From positions 372,001 through 436,000 of the forward strand of contig NZ_SODF01000001.1 in NCBI RefSeq assembly GCF_004365875.1: a stretch of 64,000 bases of DNA, written 5' to 3'. This DNA is from Kribbella kalugense. Its GTDB lineage: Bacteria; Actinomycetota; Actinomycetes; Propionibacteriales; Kribbellaceae. This document shows positions 41,738-52,232 of the stretch, piece after piece. Position numbers and translations under genes: made by a program. The notes below the pieces were generated by a model, which was given only the letters and a program-made list of their open reading frames with translations, was not told the origin of the DNA and made no database searches. Within the stretch, counting starts at the first letter, position 1. Each line of letters starts with the position of its first letter.

Positions 41738-42250
41738 TCAGGCGCCGGCTGCCTCGGACTCCTCGACGTCACCCTTCGCCTCCGGGTTCAGCACACCCCA
41801 GGAGATGAAACGCTCGGTCAGCGTCGTCGGCGACTCGTCGTAGATCACCGCGAGCGTGCGCATGTCGTCCTGACGGATCGACAGCACCTTGCCGTTGTAG
41901 TCCCCACGCTGAGCCTGAATCGTGGCCGCGTACCGCGTCAGCGGACCGGCCTCGCTCGCGTCGAGGTGTTGCAGGGCCTCCAGGTCGAGGATCAACCGGG
42001 GAGGAGCGGCAGCAGCCGCGGCCGCGCTGGCGTTTCCTGGCAGCAGCTCACGGATCGGAACGCCGTAGAAATCGGCGAGTTCCGCGAGCTTCTGGACCGT
42101 GACGGCCCGATCGCCGCGCTCGTAGGAGCCGACGACGACCGCCTTCCAGCGACCCTTGGACTTCTCTTCCACGCCATGCAGCGACAGCCCTTGCTGCTGG
42201 CGGATGGCACGTAGCTTGCCACCCAGTGTCTTCGCGTATTCGCTCGGCAC
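41738..42250 (-). CDS. bldD: BldD, c-di-GMP-responsive developmental regulator
   Basis: A GTG at 42250 behind GGAGGG (9 bases) gives 170 residues starting MPSEYAKTLGGKLRAIRQQQ; an ATG at 42280 is less well placed. The XRE helix-turn-helix is at about residues 9-66 (LSLHGVEEKSKGRWKAVVVG). The C-terminal domain has the BldD c-di-GMP signature RGD (115-117) and RQDD (126-129) in RGDYNGKVLSIRQDD. In Streptomyces BldD bound to tetrameric c-di-GMP represses sporulation genes. Its presence implies a developmental life cycle. A BldD box upstream indicates autoregulation. The alanine-rich linker (about 75-83) separates the domains. Confidence 0.95.
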   Translation of the reverse strand: MPSEYAKTLGGKLRAIRQQQGLSLHGVEEKSKGRWKAVVVGSYERGDRAVTVQKLAELADFYGVPIRELLPGNASAAAAAAAPPRLILDLEALQHLDASEAGPLTRYAATIQAQRGDYNGKVLSIRQDDMRTLAVIYDESPTTLTERFISWGVLNPEAKGDVEESEAAGA

Positions 42251-42323
42251 GCTGGTCTTCCCTCCGACTAGTTTCGTCATGTCCGGCTCGCAGGGAACGA
42301 GCCGGTGTGGTGAAACCCCCTCG

Positions 42324-42338
42324 ATTACACAGAGTAAC
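42324..42338. promoter_or_regulatory. BldD box upstream of bldD (autoregulatory site)
   Basis: ATTACACAGAGTAAC fits the published BldD consensus NTNACNCWGNGTNAN at every defined base. It lies 74 bases before the bldD GTG, in the probable promoter, and about 115 bases before pyrR on the other strand. Confidence 0.85.
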
Positions 42339-42385
42339 AATATTCTGGGTCGGAGGCCAGCGTCAAGACGGCGTGTCACATCCGA

Positions 42386-42391
42386 TACCAT
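42386..42391 (+). promoter_or_regulatory. Possible -10 element of the pyr operon
   Basis: TACCAT at 42386-42391 would start transcription near 42398, giving a leader of about 58 bases containing the PyrR hairpin. The -35 side is weak. Low-confidence inference. Confidence 0.35.
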
Positions 42392-42419
42392 GTCAAGCGG
42401 TCCGAACGTCCTTTAAAGA

Positions 42420-42437
42420 CCCGTCCAGAGAGGCGGG
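42420..42437 (+). promoter_or_regulatory. PyrR-binding RNA hairpin in the pyr leader
   Basis: CCCG-TCCAGAGAGG-CGGG: a 4-bp stem with the loop that matches the PyrR recognition consensus (TCCAGAGAGG). It ends three bases before the ribosome-binding site GGAGG (42441-42445). There is no terminator/antiterminator pair, so UMP-loaded PyrR probably blocks translation of pyrR directly, as described for mycobacteria. Confidence 0.88.
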
Positions 42438-42455
42438 AAAGGAGGAACGGTAGCG

Positions 42456-43049
42456 ATGAGCCCTGCCCAGAGCGCAGAGCAACCGGATGTCGTGCAGCCG
42501 TCTGAACGCGGTAGCCGCGAGGTCCTCGACGCTTCCGATATATCCCGGGCACTGACCCGGATCGCCCACGAGATTCTCGAGCGGAACCGCGGCGCCGACC
42601 CGGTCGTCCTGCTCGGCATCCCCACCCGCGGTGTCCCACTCGCGCAGCGCGTCTCGGCCCGGATCCAGGCCGTCGAGGGGCAGAGCGTACCGACGGGGTC
42701 ACTCGACGTGACGATGTACCGCGACGACATCGGTCTCAAGCCACCGCGTGGCCTGGAACACACCGACATCCCGGGAGACGGGATCGACGGCAAGGTCGTC
42801 GTACTCGTCGACGACGTGCTGTTCTCCGGCCGAACCATCCGGGCGGCCCTCGACGCGCTCGGCGACATCGGCCGGCCGCGCGCGGTCCAGCTGGCCGTCC
42901 TGGTCGACCGCGGGCACCGCGAGCTGCCGATCCGCGCCGACTACGTGGGCAAGAACCTGCCGACCTCGCTGGTCGAGCGCGTCACCGTCCACCTGACCGA
43001 GTACGACGGCGAGGACGCGGTCCTGATCGCCGACAAGGGGGCGAAGTGA
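42456..43049 (+). CDS. pyrR: PyrR, pyrimidine operon regulator / uracil phosphoribosyltransferase
   Basis: The 197-residue protein has the PRPP-binding loop [14 protein letters not shown] (residues 114-127), [17 protein letters not shown], and [17 protein letters not shown], all PyrR signatures. It binds UMP and pyr leader RNA, and also has weak uracil phosphoribosyltransferase activity. The N-terminal 20 residues ([18 protein letters not shown]) are an actinobacterial extension. It is the first gene of the pyr operon, behind its own RNA target, so it autoregulates. Its stop overlaps the pyrB GTG. Confidence 0.96.
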   Translation: MSPAQSAEQPDVVQPSERGSREVLDASDISRALTRIAHEILERNRGADPVVLLGIPTRGVPLAQRVSARIQAVEGQSVPTGSLDVTMYRDDIGLKPPRGLEHTDIPGDGIDGKVVVLVDDVLFSGRTIRAALDALGDIGRPRAVQLAVLVDRGHRELPIRADYVGKNLPTSLVERVTVHLTEYDGEDAVLIADKGAK

Positions 43050-43981
43050 AGCATCTGCTGAGCGCGGCCGACCTGAGCCGGGACGAGGCGCACCTGATCC
43101 TCGACACCGCCGAGGAGATGCGGTCGCTGGCCGACCGCCCGATCAAGAAGCTGCCCGCATTGCGCGGGCGGACCGTGGTGAACCTGTTCTTCGAGGATTC
43201 GACCCGGACCCGGATCTCGTTCGAGGCGGCCGCCAAGCGACTGTCGGCGGACGTGATCAACTTCTCCGCCAAGGGCTCGAGCGTGAGCAAGGGCGAGAGC
43301 CTCAAGGACACCGCGCTGACGCTGCAGGCGATGGGCGCCGACGGCGTCGTCTGCCGGCACGGCTCCTCAGGCGCGCCGCACCTGCTGGCGACCTCGGGCT
43401 GGATGACCGGCTCGGTGGTGAACGCCGGTGACGGCACCCATGAGCACCCGACCCAGGCGCTGCTCGATGCGTTCACGATGCGACGCCACCTCGGCTCGCT
43501 GGAGGGTCGCCGGATCACGATCGTCGGCGACGTCCTGCACTCGCGGGTCGCGCGGTCCAACGTGCTGCTGCTGTCGACCCTCGGCGCCGACGTGACCGTG
43601 GTCGCTCCGCCGACGCTGCTGCCCGTCGACATGACCGCCTGGCCGTGCGCGACGTCGTACGACTTGGACAGCGTGCTCCCGAAGACCGACGCGGTGATGA
43701 TGCTGCGGGTACAGCGGGAGCGGATGGGCGAGGCGTTCTTCCCGAGCGCCCGCGAGTACACCCGCCGGTACGGCCTCGACGTACACCGGATGGCGCAGCT
43801 GCCGGACGACACGATCGTCATGCACCCCGGCCCGATGAACCGCGGGATGGAGATCAGCGCCGAGGTCGCCGACTCGACCCGCTCGGTGATCGTCGAACAG
43901 GTCACCAACGGCGTGGCGATCCGCATGGCTGTCCTGTACCTGCTGCTATCTGGAAGTAACGAAGAGGAGCAAACCGCATGA
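43046..43981 (+). CDS. pyrB: Aspartate carbamoyltransferase catalytic chain
   Basis: The 311-residue enzyme joins carbamoyl phosphate and aspartate. [13 protein letters not shown] is the carbamoyl-phosphate-binding motif, [11 protein letters not shown] the 80s loop, [14 protein letters not shown] and [18 protein letters not shown] complete the active site, and [13 protein letters not shown] is the C-terminal signature. There is no regulatory chain gene (pyrI) nearby, so it is of the class that works as trimers or with dihydroorotase. The neighbour pyrC overlaps its stop, which fits a PyrB-PyrC complex, though that is inference. Confidence 0.97.
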   Translation: MKHLLSAADLSRDEAHLILDTAEEMRSLADRPIKKLPALRGRTVVNLFFEDSTRTRISFEAAAKRLSADVINFSAKGSSVSKGESLKDTALTLQAMGADGVVCRHGSSGAPHLLATSGWMTGSVVNAGDGTHEHPTQALLDAFTMRRHLGSLEGRRITIVGDVLHSRVARSNVLLLSTLGADVTVVAPPTLLPVDMTAWPCATSYDLDSVLPKTDAVMMLRVQRERMGEAFFPSAREYTRRYGLDVHRMAQLPDDTIVMHPGPMNRGMEISAEVADSTRSVIVEQVTNGVAIRMAVLYLLLSGSNEEEQTA

Positions 43982-45270
43982 CCGCGTACTTGATCACCGG
44001 AGCGAGCATCGTCGGCGGTGAGGTCGCGGACCTGCTCCTCGACAACGGCGAGATCGTTGCTGTCGGCACTAACCTCTCGACGCCCGAGGGTACGACGGTC
44101 ATCGACGGCGCCGGCCTGATCGCGCTGCCCGGGCTGGTCGACCTGCACACGCACCTGCGCGAGCCCGGCCGCGAGGACGCCGAGACCGTGCTGACCGGCA
44201 CCCGGGCCGCGGCCAAGGGCGGGTTCACCGCGGTGTTCGCGATGGCCAACACCGACCCGGTCGCCGACACCGCCGGTGTGGTCGAGCAGGTCTGGCGCCT
44301 CGGCCGCGACGCCGGGTACGCCGACGTGTACCCGATCGGCGCGGTCACGGTCGGCCGGAAGGGGACCCAGCTCGCCGAGCTCGGCGCGATGGCGGACTCG
44401 GCGGCCCGGGTCCGGGTGTTCTCCGACGACGGCGACTGTGTCTGGGACGCCGCGCTGATGCGGCGCGCGCTCGAATACGTGAAGGCGTTCGACGGTGTGA
44501 TCGCCCAGCACGCGCAGGAGCCGCGGCTGACCCAGGGCGCGCAGATGAACGAGGGAGCGCTCTCCGGCGTTCTCGGCCTGACCGGCTGGCCGAGCGTCGC
44601 CGAGGAGGCGATCATCGCCCGCGACATCCTGCTGAACGCGCACGTCGGCTCGAAGCTGCACATCTGCCACCTGTCCACCAAGGGCTCGGTGGAGATCGTC
44701 CGGGCCGCGAAGAAGCGCGGGCTCGAGGTCACGGCCGAGGTCACTCCGCACCACCTGCTGCTGACCGAGGATCTGCTGACCTCGTACAACCCGGTCTTCA
44801 AGGTGAACCCGCCGCTGCGGACCAAGGCGGACGTCGAGGCGGTCCGCGAGGGCCTGGCCGACGGCACGATCGACATCGTCGCCACCGACCACGCGCCCCA
44901 CCCGGTCGAGGACAAGGACTGCGAGTGGAGCGCGGCCGCGTTCGGTATGACCGGGCTCGAGACGGCGCTGAGCGTCGTACAGCACGCAATGGTCGACACC
45001 AAGCTGATGACCTGGGCCGAGGTCGCCGACCGGATGAGCTACCGGCCGGCCGCGATCGGTCAGATCACCGAGCACGGTCGCCCGCTGGAGGCCGGCGTAC
45101 CGGCGAACCTGGTGCTCCTCGACCCGACGGTCGAGCGGACGGTCGTCCCCGGTGACTCGGTCTCGCTGTCGCGGAACACGCCGTTCGACGGGATGACGCT
45201 GCCGGGCAAGGTGGTCGCGACGTTCCTCCGCGGTACGCCGACCGTGCTGGATGGTGACCTGACACGGTGA
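43978..45270 (+). CDS. pyrC: Dihydroorotase (class I)
   Basis: At 430 residues it is a class I amidohydrolase. [17 protein letters not shown] has the HxH zinc motif, ANTDPVAD the following loop, [13 protein letters not shown] a zinc-ligand histidine and [15 protein letters not shown] the catalytic aspartate. It closes carbamoyl-aspartate to dihydroorotate. The ATG overlaps the pyrB stop and the stop overlaps the next GTG. No residue critical to the family looks changed. Confidence 0.97.
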   Translation: MTAYLITGASIVGGEVADLLLDNGEIVAVGTNLSTPEGTTVIDGAGLIALPGLVDLHTHLREPGREDAETVLTGTRAAAKGGFTAVFAMANTDPVADTAGVVEQVWRLGRDAGYADVYPIGAVTVGRKGTQLAELGAMADSAARVRVFSDDGDCVWDAALMRRALEYVKAFDGVIAQHAQEPRLTQGAQMNEGALSGVLGLTGWPSVAEEAIIARDILLNAHVGSKLHICHLSTKGSVEIVRAAKKRGLEVTAEVTPHHLLLTEDLLTSYNPVFKVNPPLRTKADVEAVREGLADGTIDIVATDHAPHPVEDKDCEWSAAAFGMTGLETALSVVQHAMVDTKLMTWAEVADRMSYRPAAIGQITEHGRPLEAGVPANLVLLDPTVERTVVPGDSVSLSRNTPFDGMTLPGKVVATFLRGTPTVLDGDLTR

Positions 45271-45758
45271 AGGCTTTCCTGGGCATTGTCGGCACGCTGC
45301 TGGTTCTTGCGGTGGCGTACTTCGGCATGTATCGGGGCTGGCGGAACCGCCAGTCCCGGCAGACCGACCTGGCACCGTTGCCACCGGCACCTGAAGACAA
45401 GATTCGCGGCATCGAAGGTGTGTACGTCGCGACGACGAGTGCCGGCGACTGGATGGACCGGATCGCCGTGTACGAACTGGGCGTCCGCAGTATCGCGGAC
45501 CTGGCCGTCAGTGCGGACGGCCTGATCTTCCACCGGCAGGGCGCGACGGATGTGTTCATCCCCGTAGACCACCTGACCGGCGTCCGGACCGACCGCGGGA
45601 TCGCCGGCAAGGTGACCGCGGAGAAGTCCGGCCTGGTCGTGGTCACCTGGACCCACGACGGCCGCGAGCTCGACACCGGGTTCCGCCCGCGTCGCAAGGC
45701 CGACACCGCCGCCCTGACCGAATCCATCGCAACACTGATCGGAGCCGAGCAAAGATGA
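45267..45758 (+). CDS. Membrane protein of unknown function embedded in the pyr operon
   Basis: The GTG overlaps the pyrC stop and the stop overlaps carA (both 4 bases), so it is fully embedded in the operon. The 163 residues start with one membrane helix ([22 protein letters not shown]), a basic loop (WRNRQSRQ) and then a soluble cytoplasmic domain of about 120 residues that looks beta-rich and PH-like ([60 protein letters not shown]). Similar genes occur at this place in actinobacterial pyr operons. A role in anchoring or regulating the CPSase/ATCase/DHOase enzymes is imaginable but unproven. Confidence 0.85.
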   Translation: MKAFLGIVGTLLVLAVAYFGMYRGWRNRQSRQTDLAPLPPAPEDKIRGIEGVYVATTSAGDWMDRIAVYELGVRSIADLAVSADGLIFHRQGATDVFIPVDHLTGVRTDRGIAGKVTAEKSGLVVVTWTHDGRELDTGFRPRRKADTAALTESIATLIGAEQR

Positions 45759-46873
45759 GCCAGCCCGCACTCCTGGTCCTCGAGGACGGCCGGTCGTTCG
45801 CCGGCACGTCGTACGGGGCGACCGGCGAGACGTACGGCGAGGCGGTGTTCACCACCGGGATGACCGGCTACCAGGAGACGCTGACCGACCCGTCGTACCA
45901 CCGGCAGATCGTCACCCAGACCGCGCCGCACATCGGCAACACCGGCGTGAACGACGAGGACGACGAGTCGCAGAAGATCTGGGTCGCCGGGTACGTCGTG
46001 CGTGACCCGGCCCGCGTTTCGTCGAACTGGCGTGCCACGCGATCGCTCGACGACCAACTGAAGTCGCAGGGGATCGTGGGGATCTCCGGGATCGACACCC
46101 GGGCTTTGACCCGCCACCTGCGCGAGCGCGGCGCGATGCGGGCCGGGATCTCCACCGAGCTCCTCGACCCGGCCGCCCTGCTGGAGAAGGTCCTGCAGCA
46201 GGCGCCGATGGTGGGTGCGGACCTCGCCGACGAGGTCACCACTGCCGAGACCTACGTCGTACCGGCGATCGGCGAACGCAAGTTCACCGTGGTCGCGCTC
46301 GACCTCGGGATCAAGTCGATGACGCCGAAGCGGATGGCCGAGCGCGGCATCGAGGTGCACGTGCTGCCGGCCACCGCTTCGTTGGAGGAAGTGCTGGCCG
46401 TCAACCCGGACGGCATCTTCATGAGCAACGGTCCGGGCGACCCGGAGACCACCGAGCACCCGACCACGCTGCTGAAGGAGCTGCTGCAGCGCGGCAAGCC
46501 GTACTTCGGGATCTGCTTCGGGAACCAGGTGTTCGGGCGGGCGCTCGGGCTGGGGACGTTCAAGCTGAAGTACGGGCATCGCGGGATCAACCAGCCGGTG
46601 CTCGACCGGGCCACCGGGAAGGTGGAGATCACCGCGCAGAACCATGGCTTCGCTGTGGACGCGCCGCTGGACGGTCCGGTTGAGACGCCGTACGGGACTG
46701 TCGAGGTGTCGCATGTCTCGCTGAACGACAACGTGGTCGAAGGGCTCCGGCTCACCAAGGACGGCAAGGTGCTGGCCTTCTCGGTGCAGTACCACCCCGA
46801 GGCGGCGGCCGGTCCGCACGACTCGGCGTACCTGTTCGATCGATTCGTCGAACTGATGGAGGGGAGGGCCTGA
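45755..46873 (+). CDS. carA: Carbamoyl-phosphate synthase small (glutaminase) chain
   Basis: The 372-residue subunit supplies ammonia from glutamine. The N-terminal domain has [25 protein letters not shown], and the class I glutamine amidotransferase triad is seen in [17 protein letters not shown] (nucleophile Cys) and [15 protein letters not shown] (His, Glu). [16 protein letters not shown] is the oxyanion-loop signature. It forms the heterodimer with carB, whose ATG overlaps its stop by one base (TGATG). Confidence 0.97.
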   Translation: MSQPALLVLEDGRSFAGTSYGATGETYGEAVFTTGMTGYQETLTDPSYHRQIVTQTAPHIGNTGVNDEDDESQKIWVAGYVVRDPARVSSNWRATRSLDDQLKSQGIVGISGIDTRALTRHLRERGAMRAGISTELLDPAALLEKVLQQAPMVGADLADEVTTAETYVVPAIGERKFTVVALDLGIKSMTPKRMAERGIEVHVLPATASLEEVLAVNPDGIFMSNGPGDPETTEHPTTLLKELLQRGKPYFGICFGNQVFGRALGLGTFKLKYGHRGINQPVLDRATGKVEITAQNHGFAVDAPLDGPVETPYGTVEVSHVSLNDNVVEGLRLTKDGKVLAFSVQYHPEAAAGPHDSAYLFDRFVELMEGRA

Positions 46874-49800
46874 TGCCACGCCGTACAGATATCGAATCGG
46901 TCCTGGTGATCGGCTCCGGCCCGATCGTGATCGGTCAGGCCTGCGAGTTCGACTACTCCGGTACCCAGGCCTGCCGGGTACTGCGTGAAGAGGGCTTCCG
47001 CGTCGTCCTGGTGAACTCCAACCCGGCCACGATCATGACCGACCCGGAGTTCGCCGACGCGACCTACGTCGAGCCGATCACCCCGGAGTACGTCGAGAAG
47101 GTGATCGAGAAGGAGCGCCCGAACGCGCTGCTCGCGACCCTGGGCGGCCAGACCGCTCTGAACGCGGCGATCGCCCTGCACGAGAACGGCGTACTGGAGA
47201 AGTACGGCGTCGAGCTGATCGGCGCGTCCGTCGATGCGATCCAGCGCGGTGAGAACCGGGAGTCGTTCAAGCACATCGTCGAGAAGCTCGGCGCGGAGAC
47301 GGCGCGGTCGGTGATCTGCCACACGCTCGACGACGTGATGGGTGCGGCCGACCAGCTCGGCTACCCGCTGGTGGTGCGGCCGTCGTTCACGATGGGCGGC
47401 GTCGGCTCCGGGATGGCGTACGACGAGGCCGACCTGCGCCGGATCGCCGGCGCCGGACTGCACGCTTCGCCGACGACGGAGGTCCTGATCGAGGAGTCGA
47501 TCCTCGGGTGGAAGGAGTACGAGCTGGAGGTGATGCGCGACAAGGCCGACAACGTCGTGATCATCTGCTCGATCGAGAACGTCGACCCGATGGGCGTGCA
47601 CACCGGCGACTCGGTCACGGTCGCGCCCGCGATGACGCTGACCGACCGTGAGTACCAGGTCATGCGGGACCTTGCCATCGGCATCATTCGCGAGGTCGGC
47701 GTCGACACCGGCGGCTGCAACATCCAGTTCGCGGTGGACCCGGCCGACGGCCGGCTGATCGTGATCGAGATGAACCCGCGGGTGTCGCGTTCGTCCGCGC
47801 TGGCGTCGAAGGCGACCGGCTTCCCGATCGCGAAGATCGCCGCCAAGGTTGCCATCGGCTACACGCTGGACGAGATCCCGAACGACATCACCAAGCAGAC
47901 CCCGGCCAGCTTCGAGCCGACGCTGGACTACGTGGTGGTGAAGGTGCCGCGGTTCGCGTTCGAGAAGTTCCCGGCCGCGGACGCGACGCTGACCACGCAC
48001 ATGAAGAGCGTCGGCGAGGCGATGGCGATCGGCCGCAACTACACCGAGGCGCTGCAGAAGGCGCTGCGTTCGCTGGAGAAGCCGGAAGCCCGGTTCTCCT
48101 GGAAGGGTTCGCCGGCCAGCGAGCTCGAGCCGTTGCTGGAGGCAATCAAGACGCCGCATGACGGGCGGCTGCGGACGATCATGGACGCGATCCGGGCCGG
48201 TGCGACACCGGAGCAGATCTTCGACGCGACCAAGATCGACCCGTGGTTCGTGGACCAGCTGTACCTGATCCACGAGACCGCTCTGCAGGTTTCCGCCGCA
48301 CCTCGGCTGACGCCGGACATCATCAAGCTGGCGAAGCGGCACGGGTTCTCCGACCTGCAGCTGGCCGAGATCCGCGGGCTGACGGAGGACGTCGTACGCG
48401 GAGTTCGGCAGGCGCTCGGGATCCGGCCGGTCTACAAGACGGTCGACACCTGTGCGGCCGAGTTCAAGGCCGAGACGCCGTACCACTACTCGTCGTACGA
48501 CGAGGAGACCGAGGTCGCGCCGCGGGAGACCCCGGCCGTGCTGATCCTGGGTTCGGGGCCGAACCGGATCGGCCAGGGGATCGAGTTCGACTACTCCTGC
48601 GTGCACGCGTCGATGGCGTTGCGCGAGGCCGGCTACTGCACCGTGATGGTGAACTGCAACCCGGAGACGGTCTCGACCGACTACGACACCTCGGATCGGC
48701 TGTACTTCGAGCCGCTCACCTGCGAGGACGTCCTCGAGATCGTGTACGCCGAGATGCAGGCCGGCCCGGTCGCCGGGGTCATCGTCCAGCTCGGCGGGCA
48801 GACGCCACTCGGCCTGGCGCAGCGGCTCGCGGATGCCGGCGTGCCGATCGTGGGAACGCCGCCGGAGGCTATCCACCTGGCGGAGGAGCGGGGCGCGTTC
48901 GGCAAGGTGCTCGCGGCCGCGCAGCTGCCGGCGCCGAAGCACGGTACGGCGTTGTCGGCCGAAGAAGCGCACGTGATCGCCGAGGAGATCGGGTTCCCGG
49001 TGCTGGTCCGGCCGTCGTACGTGCTCGGCGGTCGTGGGATGGAGATCGTCTACAGCACGGCTGAGCTTTCGGCTGCGCTGGAGCGGTTGGGTGGCGGCGA
49101 GGCGTTCGAGCACCCGGTGCTGATCGACCGGTTCCTCGACGACGCGGTCGAGATCGATGTGGACGGGTTGTACGACGGGAACGAGTTGTTCCTCGGCGGC
49201 GTGATGGAGCACATCGAGGAGGCCGGGGTGCATTCCGGTGACTCGTCGTGCGCGCTGCCGCCGATCACGCTCGGGAACGCGGACGTCGAGAACATCCGCA
49301 GGTCGACCGAGGCGATCGCTCGCGGTGTCGGCGTACGCGGCCTGCTGAACGTGCAGTACGCGCTCGCCGGGGACGTGCTCTACGTGCTCGAGGCGAACCC
49401 GCGGGCGTCGCGGACGGTGCCGTTCGTGTCGAAGGCGACCGCGACGCCGCTGGCCAAGGCGGCGGCCCGGGTGATGCTCGGGGCAACCATTTCCGAACTG
49501 CGGGCCGAGGGCATGCTTCCCGCCGTCGGTGATGGCGGGACGCTGCCGACCTCGACGCCGATCGCGGTGAAGGAAGCCGTGATGCCGTTCAACCGGTTCC
49601 GGACGATCGACGGCGCGTCCGTCGACACGGTGCTCGGGCCGGAGATGAAGTCGACCGGCGAGGTGATGGGCATCGACGACACCTTCGGTACGGCGTTCGC
49701 CAAGTCGCAGGCCGGGGCGTCACAGCCACTGCCGGGCTCAGGCAAGGTGTTCGTGTCGGTCGCGAACCGGGACAAGCGGCACATGATCTTCCCGGTCAAG

Positions 49801-50175
49801 CGGCTCGCGGATCTCGGCTTCCAGATCTACGCGACCGAAGGTACGGCGGACGTGCTGCGACGCAACGGGGTCGAAGCGGTCACGGTGCGGAAGAGCAGCC
49901 AGGGTCCGGGGCCGAACGGCGAGCCGACGATCGTCCAGATGGTCCAGGACGGCGAGCTGAACCTGATCGTCAACACGCCGATCGGGATCACCCAAGGCGG
50001 TTCGCCGCGACTGGACGGATACGAGATCCGCAGCGCGGCGGTGGCGCGGAACATCCCGTGCATCACCACAGTGCAGGGGCTCGCGGCCGCCGTACAGGGC
50101 ATCGAGGCTCAGCGCGCCGGCGACATCGGCGTACGGTCCCTACAGGACTGGGTCCCGAGGATCCGCGGTGTCTGA
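46873..50175 (+). CDS. carB: Carbamoyl-phosphate synthase large chain
   Basis: The 1100-residue enzyme makes carbamoyl phosphate from bicarbonate, ammonia and two ATP. The two homologous ATP-grasp halves are clear: [21 protein letters not shown] with [13 protein letters not shown] in the first, and [20 protein letters not shown] with [13 protein letters not shown] in the second from about residue 555. The C-terminal MGS-like allosteric domain ([21 protein letters not shown], about 955-1100) binds UMP or related effectors. Length is typical. It overlaps pyrD by 8 bases. Confidence 0.98.
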   Translation: MPRRTDIESVLVIGSGPIVIGQACEFDYSGTQACRVLREEGFRVVLVNSNPATIMTDPEFADATYVEPITPEYVEKVIEKERPNALLATLGGQTALNAAIALHENGVLEKYGVELIGASVDAIQRGENRESFKHIVEKLGAETARSVICHTLDDVMGAADQLGYPLVVRPSFTMGGVGSGMAYDEADLRRIAGAGLHASPTTEVLIEESILGWKEYELEVMRDKADNVVIICSIENVDPMGVHTGDSVTVAPAMTLTDREYQVMRDLAIGIIREVGVDTGGCNIQFAVDPADGRLIVIEMNPRVSRSSALASKATGFPIAKIAAKVAIGYTLDEIPNDITKQTPASFEPTLDYVVVKVPRFAFEKFPAADATLTTHMKSVGEAMAIGRNYTEALQKALRSLEKPEARFSWKGSPASELEPLLEAIKTPHDGRLRTIMDAIRAGATPEQIFDATKIDPWFVDQLYLIHETALQVSAAPRLTPDIIKLAKRHGFSDLQLAEIRGLTEDVVRGVRQALGIRPVYKTVDTCAAEFKAETPYHYSSYDEETEVAPRETPAVLILGSGPNRIGQGIEFDYSCVHASMALREAGYCTVMVNCNPETVSTDYDTSDRLYFEPLTCEDVLEIVYAEMQAGPVAGVIVQLGGQTPLGLAQRLADAGVPIVGTPPEAIHLAEERGAFGKVLAAAQLPAPKHGTALSAEEAHVIAEEIGFPVLVRPSYVLGGRGMEIVYSTAELSAALERLGGGEAFEHPVLIDRFLDDAVEIDVDGLYDGNELFLGGVMEHIEEAGVHSGDSSCALPPITLGNADVENIRRSTEAIARGVGVRGLLNVQYALAGDVLYVLEANPRASRTVPFVSKATATPLAKAAARVMLGATISELRAEGMLPAVGDGGTLPTSTPIAVKEAVMPFNRFRTIDGASVDTVLGPEMKSTGEVMGIDDTFGTAFAKSQAGASQPLPGSGKVFVSVANRDKRHMIFPVKRLADLGFQIYATEGTADVLRRNGVEAVTVRKSSQGPGPNGEPTIVQMVQDGELNLIVNTPIGITQGGSPRLDGYEIRSAAVARNIPCITTVQGLAAAVQGIEAQRAGDIGVRSLQDWVPRIRGV

Positions 50176-51247
50176 GCGGGCGGGGAGCGTGCCGGCGCGG
50201 CGGTCCGGGCGGTCCGGGTACGAGCGCCTCGTCCGGCCCGTGCTCTACCGGCTGGGTCGTGGTGACGCCGAGGTCGCCCACGAGCAGACGCTCAACGGGA
50301 TGCGCCTGCTCGGGCGCATCCCGGCCGTGCCTGCTCTTGGGTCCCGGGTGTTCGGCTCCGCCTCGGCACGGACCGTGTTCGGGGTGCGGTTTCCGTCGCC
50401 GGTTGGGCTGGCGGCAGGCATGGATAAGAACGGGATCGCGTTGCGCGCGTGGCCGGCGATCGGCTTCGGCTTCGTCGAGGTCGGCACGGTCACCGCACAC
50501 CCGCAGCCCGGCAACGAGCGGCCGCGGTTGTTCCGACTGGTCGAGCACGAGGCAGTCATCAACCGGATGGGTTTCAACAACCTGGGCTCCTCGGCATTGG
50601 CTGAACGCCTCGCGGCCTACGGGGATCTGGGATATCCGCTCGGCATCTCGATCGGCAAGTCCAAAATCACCCCGCTGGAGGATGCAGTCGAGGACTACGT
50701 GACCTCACTGCGCCGCCTCTACCGGTACGGCGACTACTTCGCGGTCAACGTCTCCTCGCCGAACACCCCCGGACTGCGTTCACTCCAGGACGCAGGCCAC
50801 CTCCGCGAACTGCTGACCGCCCTGCACACCGAGGCGGCCGGTTTGACCGCATCCGGGCTGACGCCGAAACCGATCCTGGTGAAGATCGCCCCGGACCTCA
50901 CCACGTCCGCGATCGACGAACTGCTCCAGGTCTGCACCGAGGTCGGCGTCGCCGGCATCATCGCCACCAACACCACCATCACCCGTCCCGGCGTCTCGGA
51001 CCACCCGCTCGCTGCGCAGACCGGCGGCCTCTCGGGCCGCCCGCTGGCGGAGATCGCGGCCAAGACCATCTCCCACATCCACAACGAGACCGGGGGAGCG
51101 CTGCCGATCATCGGAGTAGGAGGGATCGTCGACCCGTCCGACGCCACCCGCCTCTTCGATGCCGGCGCCAGCCTCGTCCAGGTGTACACCGGCCTGATCT
51201 ACCGCGGACCCGGCCTGATCCGGAAGATCAACAGGAGCTTGCCATGA
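50168..51247 (+). CDS. pyrD: Dihydroorotate dehydrogenase, quinone-dependent (class 2)
   Basis: The GTG at 50168 gives 359 residues. A basic N-terminal helix region ([19 protein letters not shown]) anchors class 2 enzymes to the membrane, where they pass electrons to quinone. FMN binding and catalysis are shown by [59 protein letters not shown] (catalytic serine) and [20 protein letters not shown]. It oxidises dihydroorotate to orotate. The stop overlaps pyrF. The next enzyme, PyrE, is missing from the operon. Confidence 0.97.
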   Translation: MSERAGSVPARRSGRSGYERLVRPVLYRLGRGDAEVAHEQTLNGMRLLGRIPAVPALGSRVFGSASARTVFGVRFPSPVGLAAGMDKNGIALRAWPAIGFGFVEVGTVTAHPQPGNERPRLFRLVEHEAVINRMGFNNLGSSALAERLAAYGDLGYPLGISIGKSKITPLEDAVEDYVTSLRRLYRYGDYFAVNVSSPNTPGLRSLQDAGHLRELLTALHTEAAGLTASGLTPKPILVKIAPDLTTSAIDELLQVCTEVGVAGIIATNTTITRPGVSDHPLAAQTGGLSGRPLAEIAAKTISHIHNETGGALPIIGVGGIVDPSDATRLFDAGASLVQVYTGLIYRGPGLIRKINRSLP

Positions 51248-52107
51248 GCAACCAACCATTCGGGAGCGACATGCGTAACAAGCCTTTCGGTGCCCGCCTG
51301 CGCGCGGCCATGGACGCCCGCGGACCACTCTGCGTCGGTATCGACCCGCACCAGCACCTGCTGGACTCGTGGGGCCTGCCGGACACGGCCGAAGGTCTCG
51401 CGTCCTTCACGTTCGGCGTGGTCGACGCGCTCGCCGACCGGGTCGCGGTGTTCAAGCCGCAGTCCGCGTTCTTCGAACGGTTCGGCTCGGCCGGCATCGC
51501 CGTCCTCGAGCAGGCGACCATCCTGCTGCGGGAGGCCGGCGCCCTGGTGATCATCGACGCGAAGCGCGGCGACATCGGGACCACGATGGGCGGCTACGCG
51601 GCGGCGTACCTGGCCGAGAAGGCTCCGTTGGCATGCGACGCGCTGACAGTCAGCCCGTACCTCGGCTTCGGCTCGCTGCAGCCTGCGATCGACGAGGCAC
51701 GCGAGTCCGGGGCGGGGCTGTTTGTCCTCGCCCTGACGTCGAATCCGGAAGGCCCGCAGTTCCAGTCGGCCCGCACAGCCGACGGCTCAACGGTCGCCGG
51801 CGCAGTCCTCGACGGACTGCGAGAGCTGAACGCCGGCACCGACGACCTCGGCTCCTTCGGCGCAGTCGTTGGCGCGACCATCAGTTCCACGACCGAGAAC
51901 CTAGACATCAACGGCCCGCTACTAGCCCCCGGCCTAGGCGCCCAAGGCGGCACCGCCGAAAGCCTGACCCAGGTCTTCGGCCCAGCAGTTCGCAACGTCG
52001 TACCGTCAAGCTCCCGCGAAATCCTAGGCGCCGGCCCCACCCCCACCGCCCTCCAGTCTGCAGCCGACCGAGCCAACGACGCCTACCGCACGGTGCTCGG
52101 CTACTGA
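51244..52107 (+). CDS. pyrF: Orotidine 5'-phosphate decarboxylase (type 2)
   Basis: The 287-residue enzyme is the longer type 2 OMP decarboxylase found in actinobacteria. [17 protein letters not shown] is the phosphate/orotidine-binding start, [18 protein letters not shown] has the catalytic Asp-Lys-Asp set, and VNPYLGF-like [15 protein letters not shown] and [23 protein letters not shown] close the barrel. It makes UMP, the PyrR co-effector, as the last gene of the operon. A 19-base repeat follows its stop. Confidence 0.96.
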   Translation: MSNQPFGSDMRNKPFGARLRAAMDARGPLCVGIDPHQHLLDSWGLPDTAEGLASFTFGVVDALADRVAVFKPQSAFFERFGSAGIAVLEQATILLREAGALVIIDAKRGDIGTTMGGYAAAYLAEKAPLACDALTVSPYLGFGSLQPAIDEARESGAGLFVLALTSNPEGPQFQSARTADGSTVAGAVLDGLRELNAGTDDLGSFGAVVGATISSTTENLDINGPLLAPGLGAQGGTAESLTQVFGPAVRNVVPSSSREILGAGPTPTALQSAADRANDAYRTVLGY

Positions 52108-52112
52108 GAGAT

Positions 52113-52131
52113 CTGCAGCTCGACAGGAGGT
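52113..52131 (+). repeat. 19-base repeat, copy 2 (first at 34408-34426)
   Basis: The same 19 bases as at 34408 occur 5 bases after the pyrF stop, followed by a small CCGGC-TTC-GCCGG hairpin (52134-52146). Both copies follow a stop codon and precede a gene by about 60-100 bases. Confidence 0.55.
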
Positions 52132-52232
52132 GTCCGGCTTCGCCGGGCGCGGTCACGCTCAGCTGCTCGGCCGATCGGGTGAGATAGGCCGACACATCCT
52201 GTCGTGCTGCAGATCATGCGATCCTGTGCGGC

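Noticed and set aside
46252..49233. Minus-strand frame of about 990 codons opposite carB
   Set aside because: Antisense shadow of carA/carB; no recognisable domain.
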